Source: Bacteroidota bacterium (GTDB lineage: Bacteria > Bacteroidota > Bacteroidia > Chitinophagales > BACL12). Taken from it: a DNA stretch of 64,000 bases. Below, piece after piece: positions 7,824 through 17,176 of the stretch (within the stretch, counting starts at the first letter, position 1; every line of letters starts with the position of its first letter). The notes under the pieces are model-generated. The model made no database searches. It saw only the letters and a program-made list of their open reading frames with translations, and had not been told where the DNA came from. The translations under genes and the position numbers were made by a program. The DNA is taken from the NCBI GenBank assembly GCA_016706865.1, contig JADJIS010000003.1, forward strand, positions 372,001 through 436,000. Direction: 5' to 3'.

Positions 7824-8921
7824 TTATAATCTTGAATTCATATGTGCAATAGCCGCTACTCTTTCTTCTGCAATTCTGTTTGCTGCAGCTTGCGTTGTAA
7901 TATTTTCTTTTCTCGCAATATCAAATATTTCCAAAGCACGTGTATAAATGATCTCTGTTTTTTGTAATGCTCGTTCTCTGTTATAACCTTCCAACTCAGA
8001 ATAACAATTGATCAAACCACCGGCATTAATTAAATAATCAGGTGCATATAAAATTCCGCGATCAATTAATTCGCGGCCATGTTTTTTTTCATCCTTTAAC
8101 TGATTATTTGCAGCGCCGGCAATAACACTACATTTTAATTTCTGAATAGTTTCATCATTAATAGTTGCACCTAAGGCACATGGAGCATAAATATCCATTG
8201 CAGTGTCATAAATGGCATCTTTACCAATTACTTCCACATTGTGTTTTGAAGTGATCTTGTTTATTCTGTCCTCACTAATGTCAGAGATCATTACAACTGC
8301 TTCTTCCTTCAATAATCTCTCCACTAAATGATATCCAACATTTCCGACACCCTGTACCAACACTTTTTTGCCTTTAAGGTTATCACTGCCTGTTGAAAAT
8401 TTAACAGCAGCTTTCAATCCTAAAAAAACACCGTAAGCAGTAACAGGTGAGGGATCGCCACCTCCACCCATTTCTTCGGGTTTTCCGGCAACGTGATTCG
8501 TTTCCATGGCAATAAATTCCATATCGCCCGTAGAAGTTCCAACATCTTCGGCAGTAATATATTTTCCATTCAACGATTCCACAAAACGTCCATAACGGCG
8601 AAAAAGAGGTTCGCGGTTGAAGGTGGTTTTAGAATCTCCGATTATAACAGCCTTTCCTCCACCAAGATTCAAACCGCTGATAGCTGCTTTATAGGTCATG
8701 CCCCGCGATAAACGCAAAACATCAATGATGGCTTCATTTTCATTGGTATAATTCCAGAAGCGGGTACCGCCAAGTGCGGGACCGAGAGTGGTATTATGTA
8801 CTGCAATGATGGCTTTTAAACCACTTTTTTTGTCGGTGCAGAAAACCATTTGTTCATGTTCCATTTCCAACATTGTTGAAAAAATTTCACCATTGGCCAG
8901 CTGCAGAGAAGTATTAGACAT
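7824..8921 (-). CDS. Leucine-dehydrogenase-type Glu/Leu/Phe/Val dehydrogenase
   Basis: The N-terminal domain has GPALGGTRFWNY and the substrate-binding glycine-rich segment GLNLGGGKAVIIGD with its conserved Lys (YKAAISGLNLGGGKA). The Rossmann NAD-binding motif is KKVLVQGVGNVGYHLVERLL near residue 205, and the later segment CALGATINDETI follows the leucine dehydrogenase pattern. These enzymes deaminate branched-chain amino acids to 2-oxo acids with NAD. The length of 365 aa fits the Leu-DH subgroup rather than GDH. It stands alone, with its promoter in the gap shared with the divergent ABC exporter. Confidence 0.9.
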   Translation of the reverse strand: MSNTSLQLANGEIFSTMLEMEHEQMVFCTDKKSGLKAIIAVHNTTLGPALGGTRFWNYTNENEAIIDVLRLSRGMTYKAAISGLNLGGGKAVIIGDSKTTFNREPLFRRYGRFVESLNGKYITAEDVGTSTGDMEFIAMETNHVAGKPEEMGGGGDPSPVTAYGVFLGLKAAVKFSTGSDNLKGKKVLVQGVGNVGYHLVERLLKEEAVVMISDISEDRINKITSKHNVEVIGKDAIYDTAMDIYAPCALGATINDETIQKLKCSVIAGAANNQLKDEKKHGRELIDRGILYAPDYLINAGGLINCYSELEGYNRERALQKTEIIYTRALEIFDIARKENITTQAAANRIAEERVAAIAHMNSRL

Positions 8922-8946
8922 AAATGAACATTTATTTTTGGAGGCA

Positions 8947-8954
8947 CAAAGATA
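8947..8954 (-). promoter_or_regulatory. -7 promoter box TATCTTTG, dehydrogenase gene
   Basis: TATCTTTG on the minus strand matches TAnnTTTG. A TTTC (near the -33 TTTG) lies 19 nt further upstream, which is the usual spacing. The box is 25 bp from the ATG at 8921. Confidence 0.6.
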
Positions 8955-8993
8955 GAAGAAGTTAAACAGAGAAGAAACTTTTGAATGGTTTTA

Positions 8994-9001
8994 TAGCTTT
9001 G
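8994..9001 (+). promoter_or_regulatory. -7 promoter box TAGCTTTG, ABC exporter
   Basis: TTTATAGCTTTG ends 7 nt before the ATG at 9009. The same 12-mer precedes pyrE (26071-26082). A start of transcription 4-6 nt downstream leaves almost no leader. Confidence 0.5.
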
Positions 9002-9008
9002 CACTTGC

Positions 9009-10775
9009 ATGCAACATCTGAAATCGCTCAACTTTTATTTTTTAAAATATAAATGGCTGTTCCTCACAGGGACCCTGTTTGTAGCACTTTCGAATGTTTT
9101 TCAGGTTTTTGCTCCGCATTATATCGGTGATATGATCGACCTGGTGGAAAAAAATATGGATGTGTTAAAAAATGGGACTGGAATTCCATCCACTGTTTTA
9201 AATACTTTATTGCTTTTTGCAGGATTATTTGTTGGATTCACCTTATTGCGTGGTATTTGTATGTTTTTTATGCGGCAAACCATCATTATCATGAGCCGGC
9301 ATATAGAATTTGACCAAAAAAATGCCTTGTTCGCCAAGTATGAAACTTTAACCCCGGCATTTTTTAAAAGAAACAATACCGGTGATCTTATGAGCAGGGT
9401 AGCAGAGGACGTTGGGCGCGTAAGACAATATGTTGGTCCGGCAGTAATGTATTTCATCAACCTCGTATTTAACTCCGTGCTTGCTATCTGGATGATGGTG
9501 CACATTAGTCCTTCCCTGGCTCTATATGTATTGATCCCATTGCCTATACTTTCCGTTTCCATTTATTTTGTGAATAGTATCATCAACAAAAAAAGTGAAT
9601 TAATTCAGGCTCAATTATCAAATCTCACCAGTATTGCGCAGGAATCATTTTCAGGGATCAGGGTGATACAAGCCTATGCACAGGAGGAAAAGGAAGGGAT
9701 CTATTTTGAAGAGAACTGTGAAAAGTATAAAAACCTTTCGCTGAGTTTGTCGAGAGTGGATGCACTTTTTCAACCGCTGATGGTATTTCTTATTGGAATG
9801 AGCGTGCTCATCACCATTTTTGCGGGTGGAATGCAGGTAATGAACGACAAGATAAGTCCCGGTGATCTTGCTGAGTTCCTTTTTTATATAAATATGTTGA
9901 CCTGGCCGGTTACCTCTTTGGGGTGGGTAGTTTCTATCGTTCAAAGAGCCGCAGCATCACAAAAACGCATAAATGAATTTTTATTGATCGAGCCGGATAT
10001 TGTATCTGCAAATAAATTAAAACGCAATATCAAAGGGAAAATAAGGTTTGAGGATGTTACATTCACCTATCCGGATACAGGTGTTACCGCTTTAAAAAAT
10101 ATTTCATTCACTATAGAACCCGGTGAAAAAGTTGCGATAGTTGGCAGGACAGGCGCAGGAAAAAGCACCATTGGCGAATTACTTTTCCGGCTTTATGATC
10201 CTGATTCGGGAAATATTTATATAGATGATATTCCGATCAAGGAGTATAATCTGGAGGATCTTAGAAAGGGAATGAGTGTTGTGCCTCAGGATGTTTTCCT
10301 ATTTTCAGATACAATTAAGAATAATATTTCCTTTTCAAACCGAAAAGCAACTGAGGAAGAGGTAAAACGTTATGCTGCCTTTGCCTCGATCAAGGATGAA
10401 ATTGAACTTTTTAAGGATGGTTTTAATACGATGGTGGGGGAGAGAGGGGTAACACTCAGTGGAGGTCAAAAGCAGCGTGTCTCCATTGCAAGGGCGTTTT
10501 TGAAGAATGCACCGGTTATTTTGATGGATGATAGTTTAAGTGCGGTTGACAGCAACACCGAAAAGACAATTCTAGGCAATATGAGAACATATCTGGAGGA
10601 AAAAACTGCAATTATAATAACGCACAGGATCTTCTCCCTGCTTGAATTTGACCAGATTTTAGTGCTGGATAAACAAACTATTTCTGAACGCGGAACTCAT
10701 GAGTCGCTTTTGGAAAGAAAGGGCATTTATTATGGGATTTACGAATCTCAGCGGCGCGAAGAAAACAATTTATAA
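9009..10775 (+). CDS. ABC transporter, fused permease and ATPase (exporter type)
   Basis: The protein has an N-terminal six-helix exporter domain (residues ~1-320) and a C-terminal ATPase (~340-588). The ATPase has Walker A (GRTGAGKST), a Q-loop (VVPQDVFLFSDTI), the signature LSGGQKQR, Walker B (VILMDDSLSAVD) and the H-loop (IIITHR). It would work as a homodimer or with a half-transporter partner; no second half is adjacent. These proteins export lipids, drugs or peptides, and the substrate cannot be told. It is divergent from the dehydrogenase with 87 bp between starts. Confidence 0.92.
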   Translation: MQHLKSLNFYFLKYKWLFLTGTLFVALSNVFQVFAPHYIGDMIDLVEKNMDVLKNGTGIPSTVLNTLLLFAGLFVGFTLLRGICMFFMRQTIIIMSRHIEFDQKNALFAKYETLTPAFFKRNNTGDLMSRVAEDVGRVRQYVGPAVMYFINLVFNSVLAIWMMVHISPSLALYVLIPLPILSVSIYFVNSIINKKSELIQAQLSNLTSIAQESFSGIRVIQAYAQEEKEGIYFEENCEKYKNLSLSLSRVDALFQPLMVFLIGMSVLITIFAGGMQVMNDKISPGDLAEFLFYINMLTWPVTSLGWVVSIVQRAAASQKRINEFLLIEPDIVSANKLKRNIKGKIRFEDVTFTYPDTGVTALKNISFTIEPGEKVAIVGRTGAGKSTIGELLFRLYDPDSGNIYIDDIPIKEYNLEDLRKGMSVVPQDVFLFSDTIKNNISFSNRKATEEEVKRYAAFASIKDEIELFKDGFNTMVGERGVTLSGGQKQRVSIARAFLKNAPVILMDDSLSAVDSNTEKTILGNMRTYLEEKTAIIITHRIFSLLEFDQILVLDKQTISERGTHESLLERKGIYYGIYESQRREENNL

Positions 10776-10873
10776 AATAAAAAGTTTGATTTTTACACTT
10801 GAATTTTCAAAATCTTTATATATTTCGGAAAATTTGAAGTCACCCAACACTAAAAAAACAAAAAACGACCACA

Positions 10874-11389
10874 GTGGAGAACGAAAACAGCCAGCGAAAC
10901 GACAGCGTATTTTCAAGAAAAATACGTGCAGGAAGACGCAGAACGTATTTTTTTGATGTTAGAACAACAAAAGCGAATGATTATTACCTTACCATTACCG
11001 AAAGCAAGAAGCGTTTTGATGGAAATGGGTATGAGCGACATAAACTTTTCATCTATAAAGAAGATTTCAACAAATTTCTTGAGGAAATGACTCTGGTTGT
11101 TGATCATATTAAAGGTTTAATGCCTGATTTTGATTTTGATGCCTTTGCGCATAAATATGATGAACAATCAGGTTCTGATATGGACAGAGAAAATAACCAT
11201 ATGGCGTTTTCTGAAAATCATTCTGAAAATCACCGCGATTCTTCTATGGATAATATGGAAGAAAATCATAGCATGGATAACCATGATATTATTAATGAAG
11301 AAGATCTTAAATTAGATAATGAAATTAAAAATGATCAACACCACGGTCATCATGATAACACACATATAGATGATGATTTGAAACTGTAA
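10874..11389 (+). CDS. DUF3276 / PUR-type nucleic acid binding protein with His/Asp-rich tail
   Basis: Residues ~12-95 match the bacterial PUR-alpha-like family DUF3276: FSRKIRAGRRRTYFFDVR, DYYLTITESKKRF and RHKLFIYKEDFNKFLEEM. Related proteins bind single-stranded DNA or RNA. The start is GTG, chosen because the PUR core begins a few residues later and no ATG is available. The last ~70 residues form a low-complexity, acidic, His/Asn-rich tail with NHSMDNHD, QHHGHHDNTH and two copies of DLKL, which is probably disordered and possibly metal-binding. A clear terminator follows at 11411. Confidence 0.85.
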   Translation: MENENSQRNDSVFSRKIRAGRRRTYFFDVRTTKANDYYLTITESKKRFDGNGYERHKLFIYKEDFNKFLEEMTLVVDHIKGLMPDFDFDAFAHKYDEQSGSDMDRENNHMAFSENHSENHRDSSMDNMEENHSMDNHDIINEEDLKLDNEIKNDQHHGHHDNTHIDDDLKL

Positions 11390-11410
11390 CCGGTCATTTT
11401 ATTTATCAGG

Positions 11411-11440
11411 AAGGGAGATGTGAACTATCTCCCTTTTTTT
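11411..11440 (+). terminator. Rho-independent terminator of the DUF3276 gene
   Basis: AAGGGAGAT and ATCTCCCTT form a nine-pair stem with a seven-base loop, followed by a run of T. Confidence 0.85.
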
Positions 11441-11676
11441 ATGGAAATTAGTGAGGGTTTAAGCGTATAAATTATTCTCTTGACTATTTTAATCTATTGA
11501 AATTTTAGCACCCTAAAAAGACTCAATCTATTTGAAATTATTTACTTGATGAAAACTATAGGTGATCATAATTGAAATATGCACAATCTCAGCACATATT
11601 TCAAAATGTATTGGATATTGCGATATAATGGCGGAAAGGGGTGATAATTGTCCTTTTTTACGATATAAGTCGAGTT
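11441..11676. other. Gene-free AT-rich spacer
   Basis: Between the terminator and the promoter box at 11677 I see no ORF, repeat or RNA gene. It is plain AT-rich sequence. Confidence 0.5.
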
Positions 11677-11684
11677 TATTTTTG
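11677..11684 (+). promoter_or_regulatory. -7 promoter box TATTTTTG
   Basis: TATTTTTG lies 17 nt upstream of the ATG at 11702. A predicted transcription start near 11689 makes the TTG at 11693 an unlikely start codon for the gene. Confidence 0.5.
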
Positions 11685-11701
11685 GTGTAAGATTGGACAA
11701 T

Positions 11702-12931
11702 ATGATTAAGCTGAATTCATTTTTTATTTTAATGTTGTTAACAATAAAACTAAACTTTGTTTACGCTCAAAATATAGTGCCAAATAATGGTTTTGAAACG
11801 TATACTAGTCTGCCAACAGGATATGGACAATGGTATAAAGCAACCGGTTGGCTAAATTTAAACGGTGTTGCCCTATTTATCTGGCCTTATGCAAGTGCCG
11901 ATTATTTGCATAATACTGGTAGTGGAGGTGTAGATCTGCCAGTATCAACTTTTGCCACCGTAAATCCACAGTCTGGGAATGCAGTTATGGGATTTGTAAC
12001 ATATTATTTACCTGCACCTGAATTCAGAGAATATATTTCCATACAATTTACCACTCCAATGATTGCCGGAACCCCTTATACAGTTTCCTTTTGGGTAACA
12101 AACGGAACAGCGGGATACTATTGTAATTCCTCGGCAAATCATTTTGGTATCAGGTTATCTGTTGCACCATTATCACAGGTGGATCACGAACCCATAGGTG
12201 GAATTCCGCAATTAGAATATCCGGGAGAAATTTGGAGTCCTACCTGGCAATATGTGTCATTCAATTATATCCCTGATCAAAATTATAATTATATTACAAT
12301 TGGTAATTTTTATAATGACGCTTCAACAACTCATACTATTCAGGTGGCAGGAATTTCTACAGGAGCCTATTATTTTATTGATGAGGTGGTTGTAACACCC
12401 GCAGTGCCTTTACCTGTATCTTTAACGCAATTCGGAGCAGAATTAAATGGAGATAAAATTGACCTGACATGGAAAACAGAAAGCGAATTGAATTGCGATA
12501 ACTTCAGAATTCAAAAATCAATTGACGGGAATAATTTTACAGATATCGGAACCGTAAAATGTGCAGGAACCAGCAATAATTTGCTATCTTATTTATTTTC
12601 CGATGAAAAGCCAGTGTCCGGATATAATTTTTATAGGTTGATTGCAGTGGATATAAATGAATTAGAAAATTTTTCAGAAATTGTTTTGGTAAATTATTCT
12701 GATATATCCCCTTTAATTTCGCCCAACCCTTGCTCTCAATTTTTTAATATTGATGGTATGGGCGGAAATTATAATGTAACAATTTTCGATGTGGAAGGAA
12801 AAGAGGTATTCTCAAAAATTAATATAAATGATCATCAAACGATAGATATAACGAATCTGCATTCAGGAATTTATTTCGTTTTTATAAGTTCTGAAAACAC
12901 TAATATTGTTAAAGAATTAGCGGTTAAATAA
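11702..12931 (+). CDS. Secreted T9SS cargo protein with CBM-like N-domain
   Basis: I chose the ATG at 11702 because it opens a proper signal peptide (MIKLNSFFILMLLT...VYAQ); the frame is also open from a TTG at 11693. The N-terminal ~220 residues start NIVPNNGFETYTSLP and resemble the jelly-roll, carbohydrate-binding-like domain found in secreted Bacteroidota proteins. The segment from ~235 (LPVSLTQFGAELNGDKIDLTWKT) is the fibronectin-like module that commonly precedes a sorting domain. The C-terminus is a type A T9SS domain (LISPNPCSQFFNI, VTIFDVEGKEVF, HSGIYFVFISSENT). No catalytic motif is seen. Confidence 0.8.
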   Translation: MIKLNSFFILMLLTIKLNFVYAQNIVPNNGFETYTSLPTGYGQWYKATGWLNLNGVALFIWPYASADYLHNTGSGGVDLPVSTFATVNPQSGNAVMGFVTYYLPAPEFREYISIQFTTPMIAGTPYTVSFWVTNGTAGYYCNSSANHFGIRLSVAPLSQVDHEPIGGIPQLEYPGEIWSPTWQYVSFNYIPDQNYNYITIGNFYNDASTTHTIQVAGISTGAYYFIDEVVVTPAVPLPVSLTQFGAELNGDKIDLTWKTESELNCDNFRIQKSIDGNNFTDIGTVKCAGTSNNLLSYLFSDEKPVSGYNFYRLIAVDINELENFSEIVLVNYSDISPLISPNPCSQFFNIDGMGGNYNVTIFDVEGKEVFSKININDHQTIDITNLHSGIYFVFISSENTNIVKELAVK

Positions 12932-12964
12932 AAATATCATACTTTACATAATTAACCTACCTGC

Positions 12965-14545
12965 TTAATTTTTGGTAATTTGTCTGCTGATCTCTTTATT
13001 ATTGTTCCCCACTATTTTAACGGTGTAATTTCCGCTCTGAAGATGGGTGATATCAATATTAACCAGATTGCGATTTACATCATTAAGTTGGAATACACAA
13101 CTTCCCAAAATATCATAAATTAATATGTTGTCAATTGTTTTATATTCAATACTAATTAAATCTGACGATGGATTTGGATAAATAGTAATCAGCTCTTTGG
13201 ATTCGCTTGCAATATTTTGAATGCCTGTGCCAGCTAAAGTAAGGGCAGATATTTTATTAAACCAAATGTTTAAATTTCCATCGCGTGTATCACCCCATGC
13301 AGCATATATAGTATCATTGATCATGGCATTACACATAAAATCATTGCCATTTCCTAGTAATACATCATCAAATTCAACAAGGGTATTTGATATTTTAAAA
13401 TTATTGGAAAATTCCAGTGAGTCTTTCCAGCGAATGGCACCATAAATTTCGGAGGAAACACTAAAACCGGTATCAGTAGCACTTCTTCTATCGCGCCAAC
13501 TCACTAAAAGATCTCCATCCAGATCAAAATTTGCCCAAACGAGATCCTGCATTTTTCCGGAATTAATTGGGTCATCATTTATGCGAATTTGATCATTCCA
13601 TGTATTTCCTGCATTAAATGTTTCCAATAAGTAAATATCTGCATCACCCTCTGTTTGTAAAATGGTAAAGAATGCAAGATGATCTGCATTTATTGGATCG
13701 CACTTTAATAAATATCCGACCTTGGCGCTTGTATCCGTAATTAATTCATCACCTGCTGATTCAATAACCTCATGATAATTAAATGTTCCACCGGCATTTG
13801 AACTGGATGCTAAAATAAATCGCGGTAAAATGTTTTCTGTAAATTCCCATGCCGGATAAATGGTATGAAAAGTTCCGTTCAACGATACTGCTGGTGTTGC
13901 CATCGGAGCCTGAATAAAATTGCCTATTCGCCAACCCATGGTATCAATATTTCGCCAATCATTAAAACTCATTCCATTATTTGTGGAGGAAATAAAATAA
14001 TTTCTATTGGGAAATGGAATCCAGGGTGCAGGTTTTGTGGTAATATAAATATTGCCATCAGTAACTCCTCCCGATTTATCAATCACCATCCACGGGCGGT
14101 CTATCGGTAATTCCATTCCGTCGGCAAAAGCATCAATTACTTCTGTTGGTTCTTCCCAGGTTAAGCCGCCATCCGTTGATTTATAAACTAATACCGCACC
14201 TGCTGTTCCCGCGGGATTGTAATCGATAAAAGATAAAAAAACATTACCATCACTGTCAAAATCCATAGATGGGTCAGCTGATGTAAAGCCGGATGTGGTA
14301 TGCGGTATTTCAATAATATCACTCCAGCTGTTTCCTCCGTTAAAACTCACACGTTCTTTTATTTTGACGAGTTCAAATCCATCAAATCCCATCCAGACAA
14401 TAATAATATGTTGCTGGTTTTGCGGATTAACAAGCATATAAGGTTCGCCATCGAAAATATTGCCCTCCGATATATTTGTTGATTGAGAAAAAAGGGAAGT
14501 GAAGATAAATCCTGAAAGAAAAAAAACAAGTAACAGATACCTCAT
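12965..14545 (-). CDS. Secreted BNR/sialidase-fold beta-propeller with T9SS domain
   Basis: After a signal peptide the protein carries at least five Asp-box (SxDxGxTW-like) repeats: SFNGGNSWSD, KSTDGGLTWEE, SSTNNGMSFND, SSSNAGGTFNY and TFNAGNTWND. These mark a six-bladed sialidase-type propeller. The conserved arginine triad and FRIP motif of true sialidases are not evident, so enzymatic activity should not be assumed. The sorting domain is ITIYPNPSSDLISI through SGNYTVKIVGNN. It converges on the previous T9SS gene with 33 bp between. Confidence 0.8.
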   Translation of the reverse strand: MRYLLLVFFLSGFIFTSLFSQSTNISEGNIFDGEPYMLVNPQNQQHIIIVWMGFDGFELVKIKERVSFNGGNSWSDIIEIPHTTSGFTSADPSMDFDSDGNVFLSFIDYNPAGTAGAVLVYKSTDGGLTWEEPTEVIDAFADGMELPIDRPWMVIDKSGGVTDGNIYITTKPAPWIPFPNRNYFISSTNNGMSFNDWRNIDTMGWRIGNFIQAPMATPAVSLNGTFHTIYPAWEFTENILPRFILASSSNAGGTFNYHEVIESAGDELITDTSAKVGYLLKCDPINADHLAFFTILQTEGDADIYLLETFNAGNTWNDQIRINDDPINSGKMQDLVWANFDLDGDLLVSWRDRRSATDTGFSVSSEIYGAIRWKDSLEFSNNFKISNTLVEFDDVLLGNGNDFMCNAMINDTIYAAWGDTRDGNLNIWFNKISALTLAGTGIQNIASESKELITIYPNPSSDLISIEYKTIDNILIYDILGSCVFQLNDVNRNLVNIDITHLQSGNYTVKIVGNNNKEISRQITKN

Positions 14546-14589
14546 GTTTGTTTGACTTAAAAAAGTAAATTTTGTTTAACGGTAGAAAT

Positions 14590-15000
14590 TTATTTTTTCA
14601 ACAATTTTTGTCTTCCTTTCGCCGCTACTAAAATTCCATTTTCTATGATTCCTTTCATGGAATTGAGAAAATAAACTGATTTTCCATCTTTATCGGTTTC
14701 TTTTGATTCGGCGTCCTTAATGTCGTAATTACTTTTTATAAAGGCTTCCAAAAATTCGAGATTTGATTGTGTTGCGGGCAACAGATCCTCAAGTCGGGCG
14801 CCAATTAATTGTTCGGGTTCCGCAAACCCATACATCTCGCACATGGTCTGGTTGCAACCTGTTAATACTCCATTTTCGTAAAACATGGTTATTTGTTGAG
14901 CGACAGAAAGTGTAATAGATAAGGGCTTTTCAAGAGTTATTACCCAAATACCTTCATTTTCTTCAATAAATTCTCCCTCAAATTGATGTTTTATATCCAT
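14590..15000 (-). CDS. Stand-alone PAS domain protein
   Basis: The protein is 136 residues, almost all one PAS domain: ITMFYENGVLTGCNQTMCEM, YGFAEPEQLIGARLEDLLP, and a conserved C-terminal strand pair (GKSVYFLNSMKGIIENGILV). It has no kinase, HTH, GGDEF or membrane segment, so any output must go through a partner. Its single-domain form and the close spacing of acidic residues at the N-terminus do not point to a ligand. Confidence 0.75.
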   Translation of the reverse strand: MDIKHQFEGEFIEENEGIWVITLEKPLSITLSVAQQITMFYENGVLTGCNQTMCEMYGFAEPEQLIGARLEDLLPATQSNLEFLEAFIKSNYDIKDAESKETDKDGKSVYFLNSMKGIIENGILVAAKGRQKLLKK

Positions 15001-15150
15001 GGTTGTCGTGTTTTACCGGAGACCAAAATGTGCCTGAATTCTACACCAAATTAATAAATTTTAGTGAATTCCCAAATATATGGCAAGGAAATGGAAAATA
15101 AGGTATGTATATACAGAGTTTGCATTTACCAGGCGTGGGACAAAATTCTA

Positions 15151-17028
15151 TTATCGTGAAATGGAAAAGGATTTTACATTCTTTTCTATATTGCATCGTA
15201 TACTTAAAAGATAATTAGCAACAGGAAATTGTTTTATCTCAATGTTAAGAGAATTAAATCCTTTTTCAGCTTTGAAATTTTGTGTGAACATTAATTCACC
15301 ATTCATATTAAATATTTCGATGTTGGTAAGATCCTTATTATTGGAAACAAAGGATAATAATATTTGTTCAACGGCAGGATTTGGTGATAATTGAATATTT
15401 GTTATCGATCTAACGCTTTCTAGCTCCGGTTTCTCCTTTTCAATAAATTCTTCCGTACATCCGTCGATTGTAAAATGTACCATATTGGTTGACCATTTTG
15501 GTGATTTATTATACTGAGCGGTGAACCAAAATGAACCATCAACCGGATCTGTTACTATACCATTGTAATCGCCATAATCCAATTTTTGATTGGGTGAAGT
15601 TCCTTCTTTAAAAATTGCTTCTGATGTTGTCATCAGATTTAAAGGATCACAAGCTGCGCGACCAACCACACGCATTCCGGGATATAATGTTTCACCTGTT
15701 ATATTATATCCCAAAGCGATACTACCTTCTGCATTAATTGAAATACTGGAAATAAACCGGTGATCATCGTCAGGAGCATAAGTGCCTTGTTGATATACGA
15801 ACCATTCACCGGCGGGATATTTTCGTAATTCATACCATCTTATTCCGGCTGTTCCTTCACCATCCGCATTACAAATATGTGTTGCGACAATGGATTGATG
15901 AGTTCCGAAATTCATATATTTCGATTTATCCGTAATAAAATTGCTGAGTGGCCATAATTTAGTTTCAGAACCTTGTTGTGGCAAACAGGAAAGTGCTTCA
16001 AATCCACAGAGGTCGCTGTTGTAATTATCGATTGGCAGATCTAACGGTCCCGACATGGTAGACGTTAACGGAGCATCCCAATTAATATTTAATTCAAATA
16101 ATTCCATTTGATCGGTTTCGGGAATCGCACCGAACCATGCATCATCAACTACACGCGCAATTATTGCAGGTTCATCTTCAGGAACTCCGGCACTACCAAT
16201 AACATTTATCGGTGCAAGGCCTTGCCATTTCCAATGTATCACTCTTTGTGGTTGAAACATTAAAACAGGAGAGGAGAGTGTTCCCGATAAAATTTCTGCT
16301 CTGTTTAAAACATATACTGCCGGTTTAGCAGGTTTATTAGCTGCAATGGTAATTATATACGAATCTCCCCACACCGCTAATTTTTCGTAATCAGGGAATC
16401 CTGCCGGAGTATCAAAAACATACATAAACCATGCACCTGTTGGGTCGGAGGTTTGCGATGCAGCTATACGCAATTTATTATCTGTTCCCGAAAAAAGAAA
16501 AGATATTACCCACCGGTCAGCTTGTTCATCATAAATAATATTCGGGTCACCATAATCGAAAAATCCGGATAACTCTAAAAAGGAAATTTTATCAATTAAA
16601 ATATCCCCGCTTTTATTCCAAACACGTAAATAAGAGAATAAATAATTGGTATTAATAATTTGCACAACATGATCAGGACCAACTGCAATATTATTATCTG
16701 ACCGAAGGTAATTAGATTTTAATCCTTCATAATTATCTAAAATAGTTAATCCGGTTACTTCTGTTTTAAAGAAAGTTGTTTGTAATGCATCGTCAATAAG
16801 TTTCATGTTTTTATTTGCAGAAATATTTTCCATATTCCGCTCCTCATCTTCATGTTGTTTTATCTTAACAAAGGCATCCTTTTCATTATTTCCCGGATGT
16901 TGTATATCGGTCATTTTTTTAGATACACCCAGGTAGGTAATCGGAACAGCAGTAGGCATCTCCATTTCCGTTTGTCCATAAACTACCTTCTGACCAATTA
17001 TTAGTAACAAAAAAAATATTTTTTTCAT
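15151..17028 (-). CDS. Large secreted T9SS cargo protein, unknown
   Basis: The protein is 625 aa with a signal peptide (MKKIFFLLLIIGQKVVYGQ). The middle ~400 residues look like a beta-propeller or adhesin body: NYLRSDNNIAVGPDHVVQII, DPNIIYDEQADRWVISFLFS, RFISSISINAEGSIALGYN and DYGDYNGIVTDPVDGSFWFT. The last ~80 residues are a T9SS type A domain (IQLSPNPAVEQILLSF, IEIFNMNGELMFT). The family resembles uncharacterised Bacteroidota surface proteins, and I see no catalytic residues. Confidence 0.75.
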   Translation of the reverse strand: MKKIFFLLLIIGQKVVYGQTEMEMPTAVPITYLGVSKKMTDIQHPGNNEKDAFVKIKQHEDEERNMENISANKNMKLIDDALQTTFFKTEVTGLTILDNYEGLKSNYLRSDNNIAVGPDHVVQIINTNYLFSYLRVWNKSGDILIDKISFLELSGFFDYGDPNIIYDEQADRWVISFLFSGTDNKLRIAASQTSDPTGAWFMYVFDTPAGFPDYEKLAVWGDSYIITIAANKPAKPAVYVLNRAEILSGTLSSPVLMFQPQRVIHWKWQGLAPINVIGSAGVPEDEPAIIARVVDDAWFGAIPETDQMELFELNINWDAPLTSTMSGPLDLPIDNYNSDLCGFEALSCLPQQGSETKLWPLSNFITDKSKYMNFGTHQSIVATHICNADGEGTAGIRWYELRKYPAGEWFVYQQGTYAPDDDHRFISSISINAEGSIALGYNITGETLYPGMRVVGRAACDPLNLMTTSEAIFKEGTSPNQKLDYGDYNGIVTDPVDGSFWFTAQYNKSPKWSTNMVHFTIDGCTEEFIEKEKPELESVRSITNIQLSPNPAVEQILLSFVSNNKDLTNIEIFNMNGELMFTQNFKAEKGFNSLNIEIKQFPVANYLLSIRCNIEKNVKSFSISR

Positions 17029-17135
17029 TCTATATTATTTAAAGCCAAGTTAATACTATGAAATCAAAAAAAAATTTTAAATACCTCCTCAAATCCTAAA
17101 AACCCTACCAAATTTTTTTTCAAAGAAAAAAAATA

Positions 17136-17176
17136 AAATCCGCGAAATCCGTGTAATCCATTAAAATCAGCGATCA
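17136..17176. repeat. Dispersed repeat running into the MATE stop codon
   Basis: Read on the minus strand, the TGA stop of the MATE gene (17174-17176) continues directly into TCGCTGATTTTAATGGATTA and then CACGGATTTCGCGGATTTT. A related sequence (CGCTGATTTGGCGGATT) occurs at 24038-24066 and 24226-24250. It is an intergenic repeat attached to a gene end. Confidence 0.5.

Noticed and set aside
12965..14545. Active sialidase
   Set aside because: Asp boxes show the fold, but I cannot see the FRIP motif or arginine triad, so I call only a sialidase-like propeller.
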